64,000 bases of DNA from Rana temporaria (lineage: Eukaryota > Chordata > Amphibia > Anura > Ranidae). The DNA is taken from assembly GCF_905171775.1 (NCBI RefSeq), contig NC_053491.1, positions 224,726,486-224,790,485 of the forward strand. The letters are read 5' to 3'. The position numbers were made by a program, and so were the translations under genes. Shown piece after piece: positions 42,650 through 53,520 of this stretch. How positions within the stretch are numbered: position 1 is the stretch's first letter; the number at the start of each line of letters is the position of its first letter. Under the pieces are notes generated by a model, which searched no databases, had not been told where the DNA came from, and saw only the letters and a list, made by a program, of their open reading frames with translations.

Positions 42650-43811
42650 TCATAAGGGCCAAAGAACACACCAGACAGGTCAGGGATAAAGTTGTGGAAA
42701 AGTTTAAAGCAGGGTTAGGTTATAAGAAAATATCCCAACCTTTGAGCATCTCACTGAACACTGTTTACTCCATCATCTGAACATGGAAAGAGTATGACAC
42801 AACTGCAAACCTACCAAGACATGGCTGCCCACCTAAACTGACAGGCTGGGCAAGAAGAGCATTAATCAGAGAATCAGCCATGGTAAATCTGGAGGAGCTG
42901 CAGAGATCCACAGCTCAGGTGGGAGAATCTGTTCTCAGGACAACTATTAGTCGTGCACTCCACAAATCTGGCCTTTATGGAAGAGTAGCAAGAAAGACAT
43001 TGTTGAAAGAAAGCCATAAGAATTCCTGTTTGCAGTTTGCGAGAAGCCATGTGGGGGACACAGCAAACGTGGAAGAAAGTGCTCTGATCAGATGAGACCA
43101 AAATTGAACCTTTTGCCCTAAAAGCAAACTGCTGTGTGGTGAAAAACTAACACTGCACATCACCCTGAAAAATGGTGGTGGCAGCATCATGTTGTGAGAA
43201 TGTTTTTCTTCAGCAGGGACAGGAAAACTGGTCAGAGTTGATAGGAAGATTGATGGAGCCAGATACAGGGCAATCTTAGAAGAAAACCTGCTAGCCGGCC
43301 AAAGACTTGAGACTGGGGCAGAGGTTCACCTTCCAGCAGGACAACAACCCTAAACTTACAGCCAGAGCTACAATGAATGGTTTAGATCAGGGATATGCAA
43401 TTAGCGGACCTCCAGCTGTTGCAGAACTACAAGTCCCATGAGGCATAGCAAGACTGACAGCCACAAGCATGACACCCAGAGGCAGAGGCATGATGGAACT
43501 TGTAGTTTTACAACAGCTGGAGGTCCACTAATTGCATATCCCTGGTTTAGATCAAAGCATATTCATGTGTTAGAATGGCCCAGTCAAAGTCCAGACCTAA
43601 ATCCAATTGAGAATCTGTGGCAAGACTTGAAAAAATTGCTGCTCACAGACGCTCTCCATCCAATCTGACAGAGCTTGAGCTATTTTGCAAAGAAGAATGG
43701 GCAAAAATGTCACACTCTAAATGTGCAAAGCTGGTAGACATACTCAAGAAGACTTGCAGCTGTAATTGCAGCGAAAGGCGGTTCTACAAAATACTGACGC
43801 AGGGGGGCTGA
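42650..43811 (+). pseudogene. Tc1-like transposase remnant 2 (split by a hAT MITE)
   Basis: Readable parts: the DNA-binding region (about 42690-42870: SLNTVYSII-like, then TKLTGWARRALIRESA-like), LEELQRSTAQVGESVLRTTI, RALHKSGLYGRVARKTLL, CLQFARSHVGDT, and after the MITE WPSQSPDLNPIENLWQDLKK and LELFCKEEWAKMSHSKCA. Several stops (for example TGA at 42778, TGA at 43094) and indels are present. The SPDLNPIENLW motif, characteristic of the Tc1 DDE domain, is preserved. The enzyme is dead. The hAT MITE at 43388-43544 interrupts it between the second and third catalytic regions. Confidence 0.78.
43388..43544. mobile_element. hAT-type hairpin MITE, second copy, nested in Tc1 transposase
   Basis: Perfect tips CAGGGATATGCAATTAG and CTAATTGCATATCCCTG with GTTTAGAT duplicated on both sides (43380-43387 and 43545-43552). 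The arms contain the same GCGGACCTCCAGCTGTTGCA block as 6330-6488, and the centre is inverse relative to that copy. At 157 bp it is clearly an insertion into the Tc1 relic, so it is younger than that copy. Confidence 0.9.
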
Positions 43812-43937
43812 ATACAAATGCATGGCACACTTTACAGAGATTTATTTGTAAAATATTTTGAAAACCATTTTCCTTCCACTTCACAATTATGTGCCACTTT
43901 CTTTGTACCTACGTTTTTGGTTGCAACATGACAAATT

Positions 43938-44711
43938 GAAGAGGGATATCTCTGTTATAGCAGCAGCTAGCTGCCATAACCCAGGTATCCTCGTCTTCAG
44001 CTGGCGGTCCGGTTTCCAATAATGGTGGTCTCTGTGGCATATTCGCCGCAAGGTCACCGTTCTCGACGGCAGGAAAGGGCCCCCCTCCCGCGACCTCCGC
44101 TGCTTACCAGAGCCGTAGGTAGCGGCGGAGGTGATCGATCGGGTCCCTCTTCCTGGGTATGGATACGAGTGGAAAGATGGGCCCCCATCCGTCTCCATAC
44201 CATAGCAGGGCGGAAGCGACGTCAAAACGTCTCTTCCGCCCATAGCTCTTAAAGGGCCATTTAAAAAAAAAAAATATTCAAATTACATTTTTTTTAATTT
44301 TATTGCATTTTAGTCCAAATATGAGATCTGAAGTCTTTTTGACAACAGATATATTTAAGAGGACCTGTCATGCTTTTTTCTATTACAGATGTTTACATTC
44401 CTTGTAATAGGAATAAAAGTGACACAATTTTTTTTTAAAAGAACAGTGTAAAAAATAAAAATAAAAATAAAAATAAAAAAGGTAAAATAAATAAGACGAG
44501 CTCGCATGCAGAAGCGAACGCACACATGAGCAGCGCCCGCATATGAAACCGATGTTCAAACCACACGTGAGGTATCGCAGCGATCAGTAGAGCGAGAGCA
44601 ATAATTCTAGCCCTAGACCCCATTCATTAACTCAAAACATACACCCTGTAGAATTTTTTTAGCGTCGCCTATGGCGATTTTTTTAAGTAAAAGTATGTCG
44701 CCATTCCACGA
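43938..44711. repeat. Fragment of TTAA-type dispersed repeat
   Basis: It contains TTACATTCCTTGTAATAGGA (compare 7459-7495), CGCACACATGAGCAGCGCCC and TAGAGCGAGAGCAATAATTC (compare 20430-20530) and CGCCATTCCACGAG at its right edge. It replaces the lost end of Tc1 relic 2 and abuts the LINE relic at about 44712. No coding; ORFs are incidental. Confidence 0.5.
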
Positions 44712-45093
44712 GCATGCCCAAGTTATAGATTTTGAGGGTCTCATACAGCCAATTATACTCTCTCAGCTGCAGATAGATCCACCAGTACAGCGAATAGTAG
44801 CTTATCATTTCTACAGTAAACGTAGTTACCCTACATTTAATTTAATACAGAACATATGCACTACTATTCAAAAGGATACTGAATATGAGGGATATACCCA
44901 ATATATGTCTCTATGGAACAATTTACAATTGCATGAGGTTGCAAAGCTTGACCATTTAGATTTATGGAAGAAGGCTGGAATTTTGCTTCTTTGTCAACTT
45001 TTTGACAATGAAGTTTTGCAACCATTTGAAAAACTGGTAGAAAGATATAATTTGCCTAATAAATAATTTTTTCAATATCTACAATTACGGCAT

Positions 45094-45351
45094 AGCAAAA
45101 AAACAAAAGAACAAAAGCTGGACAGCCGCACTCCAAAATTTTCTTTAAAAGAGATGTCTTTATTTTCAACTGTGCATACAGTCACTGCAAGCCCACAAAA
45201 ATCAGTATGGCCAACGTTTCGCACTGGCGTCAGTGCTTAGTCATGGCTGTTGTTTTGTTTTTTTGCTATTACCGCATTGCCAGCACCCTGGTGGTTCAAC
45301 AACCCCTGATCATCACGAGGCTCACCTGGAGCGGTGAGAATTCTGTCTGTG
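45094..45351 (-). mobile_element. Hammerhead-like insert with 14-bp target duplication
   Basis: TACAATTACGGCAT occurs on both sides (45080-45093 and 45352-45365), so a 258-bp sequence was inserted into the LINE relic. On the minus strand it contains TGACTAAGCACTG, the inverse stem CAGTGC, then GAAACGTTGGCC (hairpin at 45221-45236, GAAA inverse at 45217-45220), a hammerhead-like arrangement common in Penelope-like elements and their short derivatives. It has no ORF of note. A long target duplication indicates retrotransposition. Confidence 0.6.
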
Positions 45352-45431
45352 TACAATTACGGCATGCTTTGCATAGTCAAGCAAGGACTTTTTTTTATTA
45401 AAATATAATCATTCATCAATTTTAACGCAGT

Positions 45432-46140
45432 GGGCCAGATTCTCAAAAGAGATACGACGGTGTATCTCAAGATACACCGTCGTATCTCTGTTTTTGGACC
45501 CGGATATCTATGCGTCTGATTCCTAGAATCATTTACGCATAGATACGGCGTAGATCCGACAGGTGTAACTTACACTGTCGGACCTTAGATGTAATTCCAC
45601 GCTGGCCGCTAGATGGCGTTTACGACAATTTCTCATTTGTCTATGCAAACGAGCCTGATACGCCGATTCCCGAACGTTTTTACGCCGCCTCGTCGTCGTT
45701 TACGTTGTTTCCGTAAGCGTAAACGTACCCCTGCTATATGAGGGGTAAGTTTACGAAGGTCCGTCGTATGCCATGTTAAGTATGGCGTCGGGACAGCGTC
45801 GTCTTTTTCCGTCGTTTTACTAAGTCGTTCGCGAATAGGGCTTTACGTTAATGACGCTCACGTCGGCTTCAATGACGTTTTCCGTCATGAGCTGGAGCAT
45901 GCGCACTGGGCTATTTTTACGGCCGGCGCATGCGCAGTGCGATCGTCGCGGGGGCGCGCTTAATTTAAATACAAGCCGCCCCCTTTGAATTACGCGGCCT
46001 AACGCCGGGCCATTTACACTATGCCGCCGCAAACTACGGAGCAAGTGCTTTGAGAATACGGCACTTGCTCCAGTAAGTTGCGGCGGCGTGGTGTAAATGG
46101 CTTACGATACGCCGCCGCGGATTCTACGAGAATCTGGCCC
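45432..46140. mobile_element. Inverted-repeat element with GGGCCAGATTCTC ends and AGT duplication
   Basis: Left tip GGGCCAGATTCTCAAAAGAG, right tip GAGAATCTGGCCC, flanked by AGT at 45429-45431 and 46141-46143. At 709 bp it is internally rich in ACGACG/CGTCGT phrases with no transposase. Tips and size match the 36268-36990 element, so the two form one family with 3-bp duplications. Confidence 0.72.
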
Positions 46141-46335
46141 AGTATCTTTAAAACGCTCTAAACAGGGACTTATAGGGAGCATATTTTCTTCTCTCCAAAC
46201 AATAGTTAGAACGAATCTACAAAGTGAACAGCTTTAGGCGGTGGTGTAGGGGTCTAGAGACACTTAGGGACAAAGAGTGGGAACAAGCTCTGAAGAATCT
46301 ATTTGAAGCATCCTTATCTTCCTCACAATGCTTAA

Positions 46336-46793
46336 AGCGGTGGTTCCCCCTAAAACAAATTTCTAACAATAGATTCGTAAGACCCGTTACACTGCGGGTA
46401 GGCTGGCTTTTGTTTTTGTTTTTTCGTACATACCGAGATCTCGCCGTTTCGTCCCTTGGCGGTGGGCGTTCCTAGTTGATTGACGTTTCTCCGACGGGCG
46501 CATACTGCGCGTCACGACTTTCCGACAGAAGCCGAACGTCATTGCGCAGGCGCCGTATAGAGTCGGCTCTATACGGCGCCTGCGCAGCGACGTTCGGCTT
46601 CTTTCGGAAAGTCGTGACGTCACGTATGTGCCCGTCGGAGAAACGTCAATCAACTAGGAACGCCCACCGCCAAGGGACGAAACGGCGAGATCTCGGTATG
46701 TACTAAAAAACAAAAACAAAAGCCAGCCTACCCGCAGTGTAACGGGTCTTACGAATGTATTGTTAGAAATTTGTTTTAGGGGGAACCACCCCT
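46336..46793. mobile_element. 458-bp near-perfect foldback element flanked by TTAA
   Basis: The whole element is one palindrome centred near 46565 (TATAGAGTCGGCTCTATA). The left arm from AGCGGTGGTTCCCCCTAAAA reads back as the right arm ending TTTTAGGGGGAACCACCCCT. TTAA stands at 46332-46335 and 46794-46797. It interrupts the L1/Tx1 LINE relic, whose frame resumes on the far side. Arms differ at only a few positions, which suggests a fairly young insertion. It could form a very long hairpin RNA. Confidence 0.85.
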
Positions 46794-49221
46794 TTAAATT
46801 AGTTATTTATTATTCCTAGATCCCATTACATCCCTTTAAAATTATACTCTTGGGGTAAAGCAGACACACCAAACTGTCCAAGGTGTACTACTGATACAGG
46901 TACATTTATACTTATCCCGTGTTGTCCTAAACTGCATCGCTAGTGGGAGGGTGTTTTTGATATTTAAAATTTGCTATGTTTCACACAAATTCACCTTGAA
47001 CCAAGGGTACCTTTGCTAGGGATTATATCAGAAGGCACCATCCCAGCTAAAATGCATGTGATGTGGCTGGGAACTATGTATATAGCTCTCAAAATTATAC
47101 AACAGAAATGGATATCAGAATATCTGCCAACTATAGATCAACGCAATTAATCTTAATTTAAAGTGGATGTAAACCCGATTCATGAAATTTGAGCTGGGTA
47201 CATATATCTGCAGTATTTTGTTATCTCTTTTCAATGAGCCAAGTCTTATAGCTCTCTTCTGAACTGTTCCTCTGTTATCAGCCTGAGAACTCCTGACATA
47301 TTTTTTTACTTTTTAGACAAAAGCAGCCTAAATCTTTTGTCAAAGTAGGGTGCTAAAATAGATTAGCAGAGAGCAGCTCCTATTACAAACCAGCTCTGAG
47401 AGTCTATGCCTATGATGAGAGGGGATGTGTTCCTTTCCTCCAATCAGAAATGTTAACTATCTTGGCTGTATGCCCAGAAATCACACTCTGTGTTAACCAG
47501 GAAGAGAAAATCTCCTAACATGATCTCAACTTTCTAAACAGTATATAAATGTGAAGACAGCAGAAGACATTCTGATCTCCTGCTCTCCAGGATTGAGTCT
47601 GAAAGAGTGACTCCTCCCCAGGGCTAGAACTGAGCTCCAGCAGTAATCGGCGTGCGATCCTAGTAGTAGGACGTACGGCTCCTGGAGCCAGACAGGCAGG
47701 GCTTTCCACCCCCAGCTTCAGCCTCTGCTCCCCCCGGCCTCTGCTTGTCGGCGTTCCTCCGCAGACTTCTACACATAGCTTCCCCCGGCTTAGCCTGACG
47801 TCCCCTGGCTTCCTACTTCTTCCCTCGGCCAGGGAAGCCTGCAGGTAAGCCCCTGTTCCCAGGGCCATCCACCAGCACCGTTGGCGGCCGTCCTTTTCAG
47901 GACAAGCCGCCGCAAACAATCTCAGCATCACGGCTCTCCCCTTCTCCTTCTAGCCCCCAGGCTAGACATCCCCCCACCACCTCCTCGCCTCAATCGCCTG
48001 TCTTTTTTTGGCGTCTTCTGGCGTCTTTCCAAACATCCGCGGCAGCCGCGATCTAGGAAAGACCGCGGCTTCACCCGCGGCCTAGCGGCGCGTTGCCTCC
48101 CTTCCCCCGGAATCTCCTCCAAAACGGCCAGAAAACGCCTCCCCATATCCCAGAAGGATACCAGGCTCTCCCAGTCGCCCATCCACTCTTCCTTGGCAGC
48201 ACCAATCCCAACAGATAGTCCCCAGCCTGGAGCCTGCTGCCTGATCAGTAGCCATCTTGCTACACCCAGCAACAAGGGCACCCTTCATCCCCTCTCCCCC
48301 CCCTTCTTAATTCACAATTAAAACTTGATCCAGGGCTTTTCCCGATCGCCTCTCTAGGGGTCAGGAAGGAATTTTTTCCCTACCGCAGCATATTGGCAGA
48401 GCTCGGCCAGGTTTTTTTTTTACTTCCTCTGGACCAAGTTAGGAGAGAAGATTAACCCAATCTTCCCTCCACCACCCTTAAACCCCCCCCCCCCCCCGGT
48501 GGTTAGCGACCATGGTTAATCTGCAATATTCTGCAGAAACCATTTGGGGCCTGAGGCGTTTTGCCGCAATACTACCAGCCATCACCAAAAAAGCCCTGAG
48601 AATTGAACGATTATTGAGAATCGGTCAACGATCGACTTTAAAAAATGTCAGCCATTTACCCCAGACTAAGCACATATTATGTATTATCTCCAAAATCCCC
48701 CCTTAACAAAAACATCAAAACCAGTGACAACACACTGGACTAGATGTCAGAAGTCAGAATAAGCTCCATTCGGAACTCTTCAAAACCACATTAAGGGAAA
48801 AAATAAAAACAATTTAACCTCATCAAACTGCCTTAGAAACACTAGACGCCATAAACACAGCCCTATTACAGTCAGCCGACTTAATAGCGCCGAAACGCAA
48901 AACCTGCATCCGGAAAAACACTTCCAGTTGGTTCAACAACCAGATGTCGTTACTGAAGCAAGAGCGCAGAAGGGCGGAAGCCGCCTGGAAAAGAAGCTCT
49001 TCAGAAGAAAACCTCATCATCTACAAAGCAATAACAAGAAAATACCACAAAGAAATCTTCATAGCCAAGAAAAACTATTTTTCCAAGGCTATCAACAGCG
49101 CCCAAAACCGCCCCCGCGAACTCTTCAAGATGGTCACTCAGACCATGAATCCCGTCTGTCTTGAACCCCCCAATTCAGATACCCAGGAGTTTTGCGATGA
49201 ATTGTCGAATTACTTCATTAA

Positions 49222-50465
49222 CCACTTCCATACCAGGTACTTACGCAGCTTCCCGCCCAAGCCAATTTTCAGCTTTCAGCACTGTCGCACTTTGAATGGC
49301 AATTGCGCGGTCATGCTACACTGTACCCAAACAAAATTGGTGTCCTTTTTCCCCCACAAATAGAGCTTTCTTTTGGTGGTATTTGATCACCTCTGCGATT
49401 TTTTTTTTTTTGCGCAACAACTAAAAAAAGGCTGAAAATTTGGAAAAAAAATTACGTTTTTATTTTTTTCTGTTCATTTTTTTGTAAATAAGTTTTCTCT
49501 TTCAATTACGGGCACTGATATGGCGGCACTAATGGGCACCGATGAGATGGCACTGATGGACATCGATGAGGTAGTACTGACGGGCACAGATGAGGTGGCA
49601 CTGATTGGCGGCGCTGGTATGCGACACTGATGGGCACACATAGGCGGCACTGATGGGCACACATAGGCGGCACTGATGGGCACACATAGGCGGCACTGAT
49701 GGGCACACATAGGCGGCACTGATGGGCACTCATGGGCGGCACTGGGCACTCATAGGCGGCACAGATGGGCACTCATGGGCGGCACTGATGGATACTTATG
49801 GGTGGCACAGATGGGCACTGCTAGGTGGGCACTGGGCATGGATGGGCACTGTGGGGTGGCACTGATGGACACTGGGGTGGCGCTGATGGACACTGGGGTG
49901 GCACTGATGGACACTGGGGTGGCAGCACTGATTGTTGCCAGTCAGTGCCCATTTGTGGGCACTGACTGGCATCTTTTTTCTTTATGTTTTTTTTTATTTA
50001 TTTTTTAGACTTTTCTTTTTTTTTTGGGGGGGGGGTTTTTTTTTGCCCACCCTGGTGCTCCAGGGTGGGCATCCCTGGTGGTCCAGTGTGGCGATCCGAG
50101 GGGGGGCTGCGCTGATAAACAATCAGCGCGAACCCCCCCTGTCAGGAGAGCCGCCGATCGGCTATCCTCTACTCGCGTCTGTCAGACGCGAGTGAGGAAG
50201 AGCCATCGGCGGCTCTTCCTGTTTACATCGTGATCAGCCGTGGTTGGACACGGCTGATCACGTGGTAAAGAGTCTCCGCCGGAGGCTCTTTACCGAGATC
50301 GGAGATGCAGGGTGTCAGACTGACACCCCGCATCACCGATCGCCGCGATGCGCGCCCCCACGGGCGCGCGCGGCATGAAATCCTGCAGGACGTTCTAGAA
50401 CGTCCTGTCAGGATTTCATAACCACTTCCCGAACGTAAATCGGCCATAGGCCGGGCGGGAAGTGG
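49222..50465. mobile_element. Non-autonomous piggyBac-family element inside the L2 ORF
   Basis: TTAA at 49218-49221 and 50466-50469 flanks tips CCACTTCCATACC and GGCCGGGCGGGAAGTGG. The left subterminal part (GGCAATTGCGCGGTCATGC, CCACAAATAGAGCTTTCTTT, GGTATTTGATCACCTCTGCG) matches the left side of the transposase-bearing element at 54200-54320. The interior has a minisatellite (49504-49930) and GC-rich inverted blocks (GATCAGCCGTGG/CGGCTGATCACG). With one TTAA left after notional removal, the L2 frame is continuous. 1,244 bp, no transposase. Confidence 0.85.
49504..49930. repeat. Minisatellite inside the piggyBac-type element
   Basis: Units of about 23-24 bp, GGCGGCACTGATGGGCACA(C)ATA, repeated with variants (GCACTGATGGACACTGGGGTG at the right). 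About 17 units. Open frames across it are repeat artefacts. Confidence 0.88.
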
Positions 50466-52430
50466 TTAATAAAATTGAGGGAATCCGGGAAAGCATTCAG
50501 CAGAACAATAGCCCCGAACCCCCCCCCCCCCCCCCCGCAATTATTCACATATTACCCACAGAAATTCACCACAATCAGGAAGGTTTACTCTAGAACCCAT
50601 CTCAAATCGATGCCACTAAAAATATCATCGGTTCTCTGCGAAACAGCACATCGCCAAATGATATCATCCCCACCAAACTGCTGAAGGAATGCGCCGACAT
50701 CCTGGCACCTCCGATCACGCAGCTCATAAACCAATCTTTCAAGGAAGGCTCAGTGCCGTCCCAGTTGAAAGAAGGCATAATTAAACCCATCTTAAAGAAA
50801 CCCACCCTAGACCCGAAGGACCCACTTCACCGCCGTCCCATAACAGGCCTAAACGTTCTCTCCAAGGTAATGGAGAAAGTAGTGGTACAACAGTTGCAAC
50901 AGCATCTAGATACCCATAATCTACTTGATCCATTTCAATCGGGTTTCCGTCCCGGATACGGGACGGAAACAGCATTGCTCAAAATATGGGACGACGCTCT
51001 CGAGGCCGCAGACGAAGGAGAATCTTGTCTTCTGGTTCTGTTGGACCTAAGCGCAGCCTTCGACACGCTAGACCACAAACTGTTACTAACTCGGCTGGCT
51101 GACATAGCCAAAGTCGCAGAAGGTGATATATCTTGGTTCTCCTCTTTTTTGGAAAACCGATCACAAACAGTGAAATTGGGACCTTTCACTTCTGAGAAAC
51201 GCACGGTATCGTACGGAGTCCCTCAAGGATCGTCTCTGTCGCCGGTGCTGTTTAACATCTATCTTCGTCCTCTTTTTGAAATCATTAGTAGCCAAAAACT
51301 ACTTTATCACTCTTATGCAGACGACACGCAACTGTACTTCCGCATTTGCAACAAAAAGGATCACCATCTCAATCTAGAGACATGCCTCTCTTTGATAGAG
51401 AACTGGATGACAAAGAGTTATCTTAAACTCAACGGAGCGAAAACAGAACTTCTCCTGTTTCACGCCAAGCGTTTGAATCAACCTGCAACAACTTGGATAC
51501 CCCCGCCCATTCTGGGCAAAATCATCACCCCTAGCGCCAAAGTTAAAAGTCTCGGGGTCATCTTCGACTCTCACATGACATTGGACGCACAAATAGGGTC
51601 GGTAGTCAGCGGATCTCACCATCTGCTGCGCCTACTTCGCAAACTTAATCCTTTTATTCCCAAAGAAGACATAGCGGCCGTGGTGGGAGCGATTGTAAAC
51701 TCCAGATTGGACTATGCAAACGCCCTTTACCTCGGTCTCCCAAAGTACCAAATCGCTCGTCTGCAAGTCGTTCAAAATACGGCCGCCAGACTAGTGACGG
51801 GAAAAAAACCATGGGCATCAATCTCACCTTCACTGAGAACCCTTCATTGGTTGCCAGTAAAAGACAGAATTGCTTTTAAAGCACTCTGTCTAACGCATAG
51901 ATGTATCCATGGGAACGCTCCCCATTATCTGTGCGAAAAAAAAAAAGCTCACAACCCCAATCGCGTTCTGCGATCCACCAACCAAAATTTGCTCCAGATA
52001 TTGAAAGCCAATTACAAGTCTAAAGGAGAACGAAGATTCGCGGTCCAGGGTCCCAGACTATGGAACGCTTTACCAACCAGCATTCGGTTGGAGGAAAACC
52101 ATTTAGCATTCAGGAGAAAGATCAAGACGCATCTCTTTTGATATCAAAGGAGACAGGAACAACAAGCGCCTAGAGGCGATTCAGGTCGCATGTGCCGCGC
52201 TATATAAGTTTTTCATTCATTCATATACATATAAAACTTATGTAGGGAGATTTGGTTAATCTCTGTGTATTATCTGAGGCTGTTCACTTCACTAGGTGTA
52301 TGGAGGGTTTACATCCACTGTAAGGCGAGAGGAATTTGCACACAAACATAGGAGGAGCTCTAAAAAAATCTTGAACATTTGGCATTGGTGGCTAGTCTCC
52401 AACTTGTCTGAACAATCAGTTGAGTGAATT

Positions 52431-53520
52431 AATAATACTGAAGAAAGCTAATGATACAAGAGGAGAATAAGTATATTATATTATTATATTACATTAAGGA
52501 GTATTAAAGTGAAGAATGGTCTTGAGTAAAGATGAAAGCGTAGTCTGGTGAGCGCAAATAGGCAAAATAGTGTTTTTTTTTAAAACGTCGAATGAGAAGC
52601 CCTGGAGGGGGCCGCTGTAAAAGAGCTAAAGAAGAAAGCGCCCCCCCCCCCCCCCCCCGGCGGAAGAGAACCAGACGGCGGTGAAGACCTGCACATCCCC
52701 CCCCCAGGAGACATCGAAGAGGCAGCCCCCCTCGTAAAAGAGCTAAAGAAGAGAGGGAGGGCCCCCGGAGCTGACTAATAAATTACTTTAATAACCCTGT
52801 GTCGTGTTATTTTTTACATATTTTTTTTCCGCCAGGTGAATGGGTAGGGGTAGGATGTACCCCATACTCATCCACCTAGGGTGGGGGGCCGGCATCTGGG
52901 GGCCCCCTTATTAAAGGGGGATCCCGGATTCTGATAAGCACCCCTCCCGCAGACCCCGACAACCAACGGCCAGGGTTGTCGGGAAGAGGCCCTGTCCTCA
53001 TCAACATGGGGACAGGTACTTTGGGGTGGGGGGGCCACAGGGCGCCCCCCTGCCGCAAAGCACCAACCCCCCCATGTTGAGGGCATGCGGCCTGGCACGA
53101 TTAAGGAGGGGGGGGGCGCTCGCTCGTCCCCACCCCTTTCCTGACCGGCCAGGCTGCTACTCGGATACGGGTCTGGTATGGATTTTGGGGGGAACCCCAC
53201 TCTGTTTTTTCAGTGTACAGGGTGTCTGCTTAAAGTCCATAGCAGATCCAAGGGCCTGGTATGCTCCTGTAGGGGCAACCCATGCCGGTTTTTTATTTGA
53301 AATTTGGCGTGGAGTTCCCCCTCAAGATTTATACCAAACGCAGTGCTTGGTATTGGCAGGGATTCAAGTCGGATCCCCCTTTAATATCGTGCCGCGGCTA
53401 AACGCAACCGCACCTAAAAGCACTGTACAAATGCAGCTGATCGCTGTGCCTGGAGTCTTGAATTCCAGCAAAACATAAACATGCTTTTAGCTGCGGCAAA
53501 ACAGCCGTTCGTCTGAAAGG
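52431..53520. repeat. GC-rich dispersed repeat with poly-C tract
   Basis: A C20 tract at about 52641-52660 sits between two partly repeated segments (AAAGAGCTAAAGAAG at 52619 and 52738). From 52840 to 53480 GC-rich sequence (GGGTAGGATGTACCCC, CATCTGGGGGCCCCC, TTATTAAAGGGGGATCC) looks like a multi-copy frog repeat, but I could not assign a class. Open frames in both strands result from base composition. Confidence 0.4.

Larger units (their letters stand above)
41901..43937 (+). mobile_element. Tc1/mariner relic 2 with two nested MITEs
   Basis: It begins CAGTGCCTTCGAAAAAGTAT after TA (41899-41900), with ACATTTTGTCATGTTACAAT further in. Near 43925 the inverse ACATGACAAA of the right repeat is present, but the outer ~55 bases of the right end are lost. 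The transposase remnant is at about 42650-43811. MITEs at 42139-42505 and 43388-43544 are inserted in it. The sequence differs from Tc1 relic 1, so this is another subfamily. Confidence 0.78.
48830..52141 (+). pseudogene. L2-clade reverse transcriptase ORF (interrupted)
   Basis: First part (48830-49221): FNNQMSLLKQERRRAEAAWK and YHKEIFIAKKNYFSKAI, then MVTQTMNP and FCDELSNYFI, the linker before RT. After the TTAA insertion the same frame resumes at 50466. A TAG at 50591-50593 breaks it, and a C run at 50519-50536 lies just before. From 50594 to 52141 the frame is open: IIGSLRNSTSPNDIIPTKLL, RPITGLNVLSKVMEK, LLDLSAAFDTLDHKLLLTRL (motif A), YGVPQGSSLSPVLFNIYLRP (B), HSYADDTQLYF (C), a thumb, and a C-terminus ending FRRKIKTHLF. 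It would reverse-transcribe LINE RNA at the target site. Dead as it stands, mainly through the insertion and one stop. Confidence 0.75.
47540..52215 (+). mobile_element. L2-like LINE, nearly full 3' part, split by a piggyBac-type element
   Basis: The 3' end is GAGGCGATTCAGG, GCGCTATATAAG then TTTTTCATTCATTCATA, the L2-type tail with a short (CATT)n. The RT ORF fills 48830-52141. The 5' boundary is uncertain; the GC-rich 47600-48300 segment may be its 5' UTR. The apurinic endonuclease domain was not found, so an internal deletion or 5' loss is likely. The element at 49222-50465 is inserted in the ORF. Confidence 0.65.
47162..52319. mobile_element. TTAA-type repeat that hosts an L2-like LINE
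   Basis: Tips AGTGGATGTAAACCC (after TTAA at 47158-47161) and GGGTTTACATCCACT (before GTAA at 52320-52323) are exact inverses. Only about 0.4 kb on the left and 0.1 kb on the right belong to this element; the rest is an L2-like LINE inserted in it. The surrounding LINE relic continues on both sides, supporting an insertion. Confidence 0.65.
44712..52430 (+). pseudogene. L1/Tx1-like LINE, C-terminal part of ORF2, split by four insertions
   Basis: Segments in order: 44712-45080 reads HLDLWKKAGILLLCQLFDNE, QPFEKLVERYNLPNK, then QYLQLRH; 45366-45428; 46141-46331 (KRSKQGLIGSIFSS-like); 46798-47157 with the cysteine motif NCPRCTTDTGTFI and CCPKLHR, then LGIISEG and MHVMWLGTMYIALK; and 52324-52430, which in one frame gives HKHRRSSKKILNIWHWWLVS and a stop. 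This is the C-terminal (post-RT) part of L1-superfamily ORF2. The RT motifs themselves are absent, so it is 5' truncated. The insertions are 45094-45351, 45432-46140, 46336-46793 and 47162-52319. Several stops are present (for example in the segment after 46798). Confidence 0.65.

Noticed and set aside
47887..48300. CpG-island promoter of a host gene
   Set aside because: The GC-rich stretch lies within the LINE and is best explained as its 5' untranslated part; no adjacent host exon was found.
47881..48321. 146-codon proline/arginine-rich frame as a gene
   Set aside because: GC-rich region with open frames on both strands, probably the 5' part of the L2 LINE; no conserved motif.
52868..53478. 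GC-rich open frames on both strands
   Set aside because: Overlapping open frames in a GC-rich dispersed repeat; proline/glycine-rich composition without any family motif.
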